Below, piece by piece: positions 1 to 4,342 of a DNA stretch of 5,085 bases. Origin of the DNA: a bacterium. GTDB lineage: Archaea > Thermoplasmatota > Thermoplasmata > Lutacidiplasmatales > UBA184. The first letter of the stretch is position 1; each line of letters opens with the position of its first letter. The notes under the pieces were generated by a model that saw only the letters and a program-made list of their open reading frames with translations, was not told where the DNA came from and did no database searches. Location of the stretch: assembly GCA_021832495.1 (NCBI GenBank), contig JAKBKR010000188.1:1-5085 (forward strand). The letters run 5' to 3'. The position numbers and the translations under genes were made by a program.

Positions 1-90
1 CCGGCTCCCCTCAACGAGGTCATCCTAGGGGAGGACACCCCTCCCGCGCGGCCACCGCTACCCATCGGTCCTCGACAATGATTCGAAACT

Positions 91-201
91 ACCGCGATTG
101 CGGGATTCGCGTTCACGATGTCGCGGTGGAAGCAATGCACTGGGCATTACTTTGGGTACCTCTTCGGGAGACCACCCCTTTGAGAAGGTCGGTTCCCGAA
201 G
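91..201 (+). other. Cluster of three successive inverted repeats (possible structured RNA)
   Basis: Three potential stem-loops follow one another. ACCGCGA (91-97) is complementary to TCGCGGT (121-127). AATGC (134-138) is complementary to GCATT (144-148) around a 5-base loop. CTTCGGGA (162-169) pairs with TCCCGAAG (194-201), and the stem continues after a 3-base bulge (191-193) with GACC (170-173) and GGTC (187-190), giving 12 base pairs around a 13-base loop. The third is the strongest. I recognise no tRNA, box C/D RNA or riboswitch here. It may be a terminator or 3' structure of an upstream transcript, a small RNA, or chance pairing in GC-rich DNA. Confidence 0.3.
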
Positions 202-270
202 CATCTAAGCGATGTCTCCTCCCGAGGGGGGTCATTTTGGGACACTACGCCCGGGCCACGACAGAAGGGT

Positions 271-276
271 CTTAAG
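271..276 (+). promoter_or_regulatory. Possible TATA-like element for a leaderless DUF169 transcript
   Basis: CTTAAG is the only A/T-rich island close to the gene at 299 and is centred about 25 bases before the ATG, which in archaea would put transcription start at or next to the start codon. No Shine-Dalgarno-like purine run lies between 277 and 298, which fits a leaderless mRNA. The match is short, so this is suggestive only. Confidence 0.35.
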
Positions 277-298
277 TGGCACCGTTCTCGCACGGACC

Positions 299-1021
299 AT
301 GCCCGCCAAGCCGAAGCTTGCCGACGTTTCCGTGCGACTGACACAGGACCTCGGCTTGGAATCCCCACCGGTCCAGATATCGTTCTTGAAAAGCCCGCCA
401 TCGGGACTGCCTGAACACGCTGGGAAGGTTCCCTCATGGTGCACATTCTGGGCCGAAGCCCGGACCGGGGCCTTCTATGTGCCGCTCGGTGGACACAGCG
501 ATTGCGAGATCGGGGCATATATCCTGGGGATCCCGCTCGTCGGAGCCCAGGGTGAGAAGCTAGGGAAGACGCTTGCATGGATGCAGCAAGAAGGGTATCT
601 CGTGAAGGGTGAAGAAGCGAACATCCCACACCTCGACGCCCCATTTCGGTACGTGGCGTACGGTCCCCTCGGCCAGGTTCCGGCCGCTCCCAGCGTCGTG
701 GTTATCTTTGCCAATCCTGCCTCCGCCATGGTCGCCCTGGAAGCCCATCAACCCGGGATGGCGCATCCCTTCGGGGTACCAGTAACGGGGCGCCCCGCAT
801 GTGCCGTGATCCCCACCGTTTTGCAGGGTGAAGCGCCGGTGGCCATGAGCCTCGGCTGCAGCGGTTTTCGGACCTATGTGGAACCGGGGAACGACAAGCT
901 GCTCCTCGCGGTCCGGGGAGATTACCTTGTTCGCTTCGCCGAGGCCGTTCACCGGATGAAAGTGGCCAACAATGCGGTCCAGGGAGAAATGGAACGCCGG
1001 AAGTCCGAAGCCTCGTGCTAG
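299..1021 (+). CDS. DUF169 family protein (COG2043 type), function unknown
   Basis: A 240-residue protein that I recognise as DUF169, an uncharacterised family of archaea and anaerobic bacteria. Family-like elements in order are a start segment LGLESPPVQISFL (18-30), WCTFWAEA (47-54), HSDCEIGAY (66-74) followed by LGIPL, a central YGPL (121-124), the strand VVVIFANP (133-140) before AMVALEAH, and GCSGFRTY (186-193). Cys48, Cys69, Cys168 and Cys187 are spread over these blocks and could form a metal or redox site; that is inference. There are no membrane segments and no signal peptide, so it should be cytoplasmic. The ATG at 299 is preferred over an in-frame ATG at 212 because the extra 29 residues look non-coding and the family homology starts shortly after Met1. 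It ends in TAG, 36 bases before the methyltransferase gene and in the same frame. The enzymatic role is unknown. Confidence 0.82.
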   Translation: MPAKPKLADVSVRLTQDLGLESPPVQISFLKSPPSGLPEHAGKVPSWCTFWAEARTGAFYVPLGGHSDCEIGAYILGIPLVGAQGEKLGKTLAWMQQEGYLVKGEEANIPHLDAPFRYVAYGPLGQVPAAPSVVVIFANPASAMVALEAHQPGMAHPFGVPVTGRPACAVIPTVLQGEAPVAMSLGCSGFRTYVEPGNDKLLLAVRGDYLVRFAEAVHRMKVANNAVQGEMERRKSEASC

Positions 1022-1057
1022 GCGAGGGGACCTGTTCGACACCGGAGAAAATACCCC

Positions 1058-1816
1058 ATGCCCGAGGAGCATGCGTTCTTTCAGGAAAACGCCGGATTCT
1101 ATTCGAAGAGCCCGGGACACTCCCGCGGTCCCGACCTCAAGCTCCTTCTCGAGCGGCTCGCGATGCAGGGGGATGAGTCCGTCCTCGATGTCGCCACCGG
1201 CACGGGGCATACCGCGCTAGCCATCGCACCGTACGCCGCGAAGGTCTTCGGCGTGGATGTGACCGAACAGATGCTGGCCGAGGCGGTCAAGCTCGCGGAG
1301 GCGCAGGGACTACAGAACGTAACATTCGTGAGGTCCGACTCGGCAAATCTGCCGTTCGCCCCAAGCACCTTTGACATTGTGTCTTGTCGCCGTGCGGCGC
1401 ACCACTTCCCGGACAAGGAAAGGTTCTTGTCCGAGGTCGCCCGGGTGCTCCGTCCGGGGGGACGGATGGGGCTCGTGGACATGTGCCCACCTCTCGCGGC
1501 CCGAGAGCTCCTCGACGACATGGAGCGGATCCGGGATCCCTCGCATGTGCGCTCGTACACATCCGAGGAATGGGAGAAGGCGGCCCAAGACTCCGGTCTC
1601 CGGGTCGTCTCACTCGATGTCCTGGAAGAATACTTGTTGTTCCCAGAGTGGCTCTCCCCCGTGCGCACCGGAGGTGCGGCAGAGGAAGCGATCCGGCGGA
1701 GGCTTGCCCATGCCCGCACAGAGGAACTGACGGCGCTCAGTGCCCGTCCCACCTCAGGTCTGATCGAGGGCTGGATGAAACGGCGCATCGTCTTGGTGGC
1801 GGTCCACAACAAATAA
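1058..1816 (+). CDS. Class I SAM-dependent methyltransferase, UbiE/YcgJ-like
   Basis: A 252-residue cytoplasmic enzyme that should transfer a methyl group from S-adenosylmethionine to an unknown small acceptor. The Rossmann signature is complete: motif I VLDVATGTGH (42-51), the acidic end of strand 2 in GVDVT (65-69, Asp67 for the ribose), SANLPF (95-100) with Asp94 near the adenine, the strand-4 block FDIVSCRRAAHHF (105-117), and VLRPGGRMGLVD (130-141). The segment RDPSHVRSYT (159-168) followed by EEW is typical of the COG2226 subgroup that includes YcgJ-like proteins. The C-terminal part after about 175 probably forms the acceptor-binding lid. A GGAG at 1044-1047 lies 10 bases before the ATG. 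The 36-base gap behind the DUF169 gene suggests one operon. Substrate cannot be named: quinone, lipid and xenobiotic methylation are all possible, and a ubiE symbol is not justified. Confidence 0.9.
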   Translation: MPEEHAFFQENAGFYSKSPGHSRGPDLKLLLERLAMQGDESVLDVATGTGHTALAIAPYAAKVFGVDVTEQMLAEAVKLAEAQGLQNVTFVRSDSANLPFAPSTFDIVSCRRAAHHFPDKERFLSEVARVLRPGGRMGLVDMCPPLAARELLDDMERIRDPSHVRSYTSEEWEKAAQDSGLRVVSLDVLEEYLLFPEWLSPVRTGGAAEEAIRRRLAHARTEELTALSARPTSGLIEGWMKRRIVLVAVHNK

Positions 1817-1853
1817 GATCGAGAACCCACTCCTCCCAATAGATTCGGATAAG

Positions 1854-1869
1854 CTAATAATCAATAAAG
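1854..1869 (+). promoter_or_regulatory. A/T-rich TATA-like promoter element for the MarR gene
   Basis: TAATAATCAATAAAG is the most A/T-rich stretch of the 84-base gap and stands out from its GC-rich surroundings. It lies 32-47 bases before the ATG at 1901, so transcription would begin around 1882-1892 and leave a short leader with the GGTG ribosome site. The exact box (1855-1862 or 1862-1869) cannot be chosen by eye. Confidence 0.45.
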
Positions 1870-1884
1870 CCTGAGCAACTCAGG
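1870..1884. promoter_or_regulatory. 15-base palindrome, candidate autoregulatory operator
   Basis: CCTGAG and CTCAGG form perfect 6-base arms around CAA. The element directly follows the A/T-rich promoter box and covers the expected transcription start of the MarR gene, where a bound repressor would block polymerase. MarR proteins are dimers that usually bind such inverted repeats next to their own gene. It could instead be a small hairpin at the mRNA start. Its sequence differs from the repeat before the ABC gene, which weakens the case for one shared regulator. Confidence 0.4.
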
Positions 1885-1891
1885 AAGCACT

Positions 1892-1896
1892 AGGTG
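1892..1896 (+). promoter_or_regulatory. Shine-Dalgarno site of the MarR gene
   Basis: AGGTG matches the end of the GGAGGTG consensus and lies 4 bases before the ATG at 1901, supporting that start over the second in-frame ATG at 1907. Confidence 0.5.
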
Positions 1897-1900
1897 TCGC

Positions 1901-2389
1901 ATGTCGATGGAGGGTCGGGAGTTCATCGAGGCATTGGAAGGATTCTGGTTCCAGGTCCGGCAGGAGGAGCGGGGGATCCTCCGTCGATGGGACATCACCC
2001 CGCTGCAAGGCATCGTCCTCCGGATGAGCCTGTGCGAAGAGCCGCTCACGATGTCCGTCCTTGCCGCACGTCTCGGGATCCGGCCTCAGACGGCGACCCA
2101 TCTGGTGGACTTCATGGAAGAGCGAGGATGGATACGCAGGACGAGGTCCCGGGATGATCGGCGGGTGAGCCTGCTCGAGCCGACCGTCCGGGGCCGGAAG
2201 GACTCTGAGGCCATCCACCAGGCCTTCATGGACCGGATGGAGACGTTCCTTTCGGCGGCGCCGAAGGACCAGCTCAAGGCGGGTGCCGCGGCGTTGCGGG
2301 CTGCCCAGGAGTCCTTCCGACAGGCGCGCGCCCACCCCGCCGGTGGTCCCCGGAGTGCGCGTTCGCGCCGCATTCGGCAGGTACCTTAA
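1901..2389 (+). CDS. MarR-family winged-helix transcriptional regulator
   Basis: A 162-residue DNA-binding protein, close to the usual 140-160 of the family. Predicted parts: dimerisation helix 1 at about 4-30, TPLQGIVLRMSL (33-44) as helix 2, LTMSVLAARLGI (49-60) as the first helix of the HTH, RPQTATHLVDFMEERGW (61-77) as the recognition helix, and a wing with the conserved DDRRVSLLEPT (85-95), which corresponds to the DxRxxxxxLT signature of MarR proteins. Helices from about 98 to 140 complete the dimer interface. The last 20 or so residues are Arg/Pro/Ala-rich and may be disordered. Members usually repress efflux or detoxification genes and let go of DNA on binding phenolic or other lipophilic ligands. 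It sits directly before the ABC and MFS exporters, so these are its likely targets, together with its own promoter. A single cysteine (Cys45) gives no sign of an OhrR-type two-cysteine switch. Confidence 0.9.
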   Translation: MSMEGREFIEALEGFWFQVRQEERGILRRWDITPLQGIVLRMSLCEEPLTMSVLAARLGIRPQTATHLVDFMEERGWIRRTRSRDDRRVSLLEPTVRGRKDSEAIHQAFMDRMETFLSAAPKDQLKAGAAALRAAQESFRQARAHPAGGPRSARSRRIRQVP

Positions 2390-2392
2390 ATA
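2385..2392 (+). promoter_or_regulatory. Archaeal TATA box of the export operon
   Basis: CTTAAATA agrees with the archaeal TTTAAATA-type box at seven of eight positions. It overlaps the TAA stop of the MarR gene and opens the most A/T-rich stretch of the window. Transcription should start near 2411-2418, about 55-60 bases before the ABC ATG, giving the export genes their own promoter besides any read-through from the MarR gene. Confidence 0.55.
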
Positions 2393-2394
2393 TT

Positions 2395-2413
2395 ATATCG
2401 AATCTGACGATAT
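2395..2413. promoter_or_regulatory. 19-base inverted repeat, candidate MarR operator
   Basis: ATATCG (2395-2400) and CGATAT (2408-2413) are perfect 6-base arms around a 7-base spacer, centre-to-centre 13 bases. It begins two bases after the TATA box and ends at the expected transcription start, the classic place for an archaeal repressor to block polymerase recruitment. Total length is within the range known for MarR operators. Binding by the neighbouring MarR protein is inferred from position. Confidence 0.5.
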
Positions 2414-2421
2414 TCAGCACA

Positions 2422-2433
2422 TGTTAACTAACA
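2422..2433. promoter_or_regulatory. 12-base palindrome in the ABC gene leader
   Basis: TGTTAACTAACA has 5-base arms (TGTTA, TAACA) around AC. It lies 8 bases after the larger repeat, just past the expected transcription start. It could be a second operator half for another dimer or regulator. Arms this short in an A/T-rich stretch are easily chance. Confidence 0.25.
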
Positions 2434-2472
2434 GTCCATATTCACCGGCGTTGAAGGGGGAGCAATAGCACC

Positions 2473-3420
2473 ATGGACGCACCCTCTATCGAGACCCGGG
2501 GTCTCACGAAGCGCTGGGGCAACTTCACGGCACTGGACCACCTCTCCCTTCGTCTCGAAGGAGCGAAGTGTGTGGGGTTCCTCGGACCCAATGGGGCCGG
2601 GAAAACGACGACGCTCAAGCTGCTCACCGACATGATCTTTCCGACCGAAGGGGAGTGCTTCATCAACGGGATCTCCGTCCAGGAGTCGCGGAAACGGACC
2701 CTGGAACATGCCGGAGTGCTCATCGAAAGCCCGGAGATCTATCCCTCGTTGACCCCGCGCGAGGCCCTCGAGATGGTCGCGGACCTCCGGGGCGTTCCCG
2801 CGAGCGAGCGACGGGGCAGGATCGAAACGGTCCTCGCCGAGGTCAAGATGACCGACTGGGCGGACAAGAAGGTCGGCCGGTTCTCCAAGGGGATGAAGCA
2901 GCGTATCAACATCGCCGCCGCGCTCGTCCATGACCCGGAGGTCGTGATCCTCGACGAGCCCTCCACGGGGCTCGATCCCCGGGGGATGGCCGAGGTCCGA
3001 GCGATTGTCCGCGACCTCAAGAAAAGCCAGCGGCTGATCTTCATGAGCAGCCACATCCTCAGCGAGGTCACCGAAGTCTGCGATGAAGTGGCACTCATCG
3101 ACCGCGGCAAGCTGCTCTTCTTCGATACCCTGGCGAACGTCACCAAGAGATTCTCTGACGGGCACGCCTCGGTCGATGTGGCGTTTGCCCGTCCGATCAC
3201 CGAAGCCGCCCTCCGTCAGGAGACCGCCGCCCTTTCGAGCGTGAAGAACATTGTCCTGCTCGGGGGTCAGAAGTTTCGGATTATCTTCGAGGGGGGGCTG
3301 GAAGCTCAAGAGAAGCTTATGGAAGTCCTGGTGGAACGCCATCTCGGCCTCGTGAGCATGGCCGAGTCGGAGAGCGCACTCGAGGAGGTCTACCTCAAGC
3401 AGATCTCCCGGGGGGATTAG
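2473..3420 (+). CDS. ABC transporter ATP-binding protein, BcrA/CcmA-like exporter type
   Basis: A 315-residue ATPase that should power the permease encoded next to it. Visible motifs: an aromatic near the A-loop position (Trp15), Walker A GPNGAGKTT (38-46), Q-loop region LIESPEIYPSLT (83-94), signature FSKGMKQR (137-144), Walker B VVILDEPSTGLDP (157-169) with catalytic Glu162 and the D-loop, and switch His194 in MSSHILSEV. The Q-loop glutamine is replaced by Glu85, as in bacitracin (BcrA) and lantibiotic exporter ATPases with LIExP. Residues from about 220 to 315 form the extra C-terminal domain of these drug and lipid exporters. A GGGGGA run (2456-2461) about 11 bases before the ATG may be its ribosome site. 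The permease follows within at most 69 bases in the same frame. Substrate is unknown; export of a hydrophobic toxin or antibiotic fits the family and the MarR neighbour. Confidence 0.93.
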   Translation: MDAPSIETRGLTKRWGNFTALDHLSLRLEGAKCVGFLGPNGAGKTTTLKLLTDMIFPTEGECFINGISVQESRKRTLEHAGVLIESPEIYPSLTPREALEMVADLRGVPASERRGRIETVLAEVKMTDWADKKVGRFSKGMKQRINIAAALVHDPEVVILDEPSTGLDPRGMAEVRAIVRDLKKSQRLIFMSSHILSEVTEVCDEVALIDRGKLLFFDTLANVTKRFSDGHASVDVAFARPITEAALRQETAALSSVKNIVLLGGQKFRIIFEGGLEAQEKLMEVLVERHLGLVSMAESESALEEVYLKQISRGD

Positions 3421-3426
3421 GGGACC

Positions 3427-4302
3427 GTGGACGCCGAGGAGCATGCCGCGGTGGACCCACATGGGGGGTACCGTGCCCCGAGGACCTCGGTGCAAGTCCC
3501 GAAGCTCGCGGGATACCAGTTCCGGGAGTACTTCCGGTCCCGCCGGTTCGTCATCCTCGCCTTCATCGTGGTAATCATCGGTGTGATCCTGACCGCGGTC
3601 GTGGCGCACTTCCGGGGGGCCATCGTCTCCACGAACCTCGCCTTCTACGGGAGCTTCTGGGGGGGTGGGGTCGACCTCGTCATCGTCCTCTCCGCAGTCT
3701 TCTTCGGGGGTGACGCCATCGCCGGGGAGTTCCAGAACAAGACGGGATATTTCCTGATGGGCCTTCCGATCCGCCGATCGGCCGTCTACATAGGCAAGTA
3801 CATCGCCGCGTACCTCGCATCGGCCCTCATGCTGCTCCTGTTCCTCGTGATCCTCGTCATGAACGGGGCCTATTACTTCGGGCCGGGGCTCTTTCCCTGG
3901 GAGCTTCTGTTCTCGTTCGTCCTTGCGTTGGTCTATCTTGCCGCCGTGCTCGGGGCGACCTTCCTTTTCAGTTCGCTCTTCAAGACGAGCGCGTACGGGT
4001 TCGTCCTCACCGCCATCCTCTTCCTCTTTGGTTTCTCGTTGATCCAGGACCTGCTCACCTCCCTCGTGCACATCGAGCCCTGGATGGTCATCTCGTATGC
4101 CAATTCCGTCATCGGGGAAGTGTTCTCGAATCCGGTGAACTGGGGATGGGCAGGACAAACTACCACCACGATGATCGGCCCGCGGGAGAGCCTAGTAACC
4201 TATACCGCCGGGGTGGGCGAGGGCGTGGTTATCATGATAGCTTACTTCTTTTTGACCACCCTCGCCGGTCTCTGGCTCTTCGAGCGGGAGGAGTTCACAT
4301 GA
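3427..4302 (+). CDS. ABC-2 type transporter permease
   Basis: Up to 291 residues, the membrane partner of the preceding ATPase. Hydrophobic segments fit six helices: about 41-62, 82-95, 126-147, 158-182, 189-210 and 267-286. The hallmark of ABC-2 permeases, DAIAGEFQNKTGYFLMGLP (96-114), follows helix 2, with the helical coupling segment REYFRSRRF (33-41) before helix 1. One permease per ATPase suggests a homodimer. The start is uncertain. GTG at 3427 is only six bases behind the ATPase stop but has a weak ribosome site. GTG at 3451 has GAGGAG 9 bases upstream, and GTG at 3490 has GAGGA 5 bases upstream and would begin right before the conserved segment. The 25 or so hydrophilic residues gained with the longest start may not be translated. 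It ends in TGA inside an ATGA overlap with a six-codon frame. Confidence 0.9.
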   Translation: MDAEEHAAVDPHGGYRAPRTSVQVPKLAGYQFREYFRSRRFVILAFIVVIIGVILTAVVAHFRGAIVSTNLAFYGSFWGGGVDLVIVLSAVFFGGDAIAGEFQNKTGYFLMGLPIRRSAVYIGKYIAAYLASALMLLLFLVILVMNGAYYFGPGLFPWELLFSFVLALVYLAAVLGATFLFSSLFKTSAYGFVLTAILFLFGFSLIQDLLTSLVHIEPWMVISYANSVIGEVFSNPVNWGWAGQTTTTMIGPRESLVTYTAGVGEGVVIMIAYFFLTTLAGLWLFEREEFT

Positions 4303-4319
4303 ACTTCCTGGTATTTTGA
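4299..4319 (+). other. Six-codon frame in ATGA overlap; possible remnant of a second permease
   Basis: The permease stop overlaps an ATG in the coupled ATGA form, but this frame encodes only MNFLVF before TGA. If the T-run at 4313-4316 were one base shorter, the frame would continue as MNFLVFERKALKRTHDRK, which resembles the start of an ABC-2 permease; tandem permease genes are often joined by just such an overlap. Beyond this the altered frame runs into the MFS gene out of frame and makes no sense. It may be a decayed gene start, a tiny coupling peptide, or chance. Confidence 0.2.
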
Positions 4320-4334
4320 GCGAAAGGCGCTGAA

Positions 4335-4338
4335 GAGG
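4335..4338 (+). promoter_or_regulatory. Shine-Dalgarno site of the MFS gene
   Basis: GAGG lies 4 bases before the ATG at 4343 and supports this start. No TATA-like box is seen in the 40 bases after the permease, so the gene is probably read from the upstream promoter. Confidence 0.45.
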
Positions 4339-4342
4339 ACCC

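Larger units (their letters stand above)
1..298. other. Upstream region without a convincing gene; several inverted repeats
   Basis: No reading frame here looks like a known protein. Frame 1 is open from the left edge to a TGA at 79-81 and could be the proline-rich tail of an upstream gene, but 26 codons are too few to judge. Another frame is open from the edge to 275 (possible ATG at 78); its product is unrecognised and rich in Arg, Cys and His, as expected of a chance frame in GC-rich DNA. The stretch holds a GC-rich hairpin (29-34 with 40-45, 5-base loop) and a row of inverted repeats at 91-127, 134-148 and 162-201. It probably combines the 3' end of an upstream unit with the promoter of the gene at 299. 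Confidence 0.5.

Noticed and set aside
29..45. GC-rich hairpin as a transcription terminator
   Set aside because: The 6-pair stem has no T-run behind it, so neither bacterial intrinsic nor archaeal T-rich termination is supported.
78..200. tRNA-like elements (TTCGAAA at 82-88, GGTTCCCGAAG at 191-201)
   Set aside because: No cloverleaf with acceptor, D and anticodon arms of proper spacing can be built around either site on the plus strand.
78..275. 65-codon plus-strand frame
   Set aside because: No recognisable similarity, coding-like composition or ribosome site; it overlaps the hairpin cluster and is open simply because of high GC.
212..298. N-terminal extension of the DUF169 protein from an ATG at 212
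   Set aside because: The added 29 residues are Gly/Arg-rich without family similarity, and the start at 299 fits a leaderless promoter and the family's usual beginning.
1062..1074. 13-base direct repeat CCGAGGAGCATGC, also at 3434-3446
   Set aside because: Both copies encode EEHA near a start codon. A match of this length is expected now and then by chance in 5 kb of GC-rich coding DNA, and nothing marks it as an attachment site.
560..1210. 216-codon minus-strand frame across the DUF169/methyltransferase junction
   Set aside because: Lies opposite two supported genes and has no recognisable motif.
1099..1839. 246-codon minus-strand frame opposite the methyltransferase
   Set aside because: Ser/Arg-rich product without domain features; the plus strand has all SAM-binding motifs.
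2428..4158. 576-codon open frame on the minus strand opposite the ABC genes
   Set aside because: Its product is a low-complexity mix rich in Asp, Glu, His, Arg and Pro with no domain, while the plus strand carries complete ABC motifs. It is the usual antisense shadow of GC-rich codon use.
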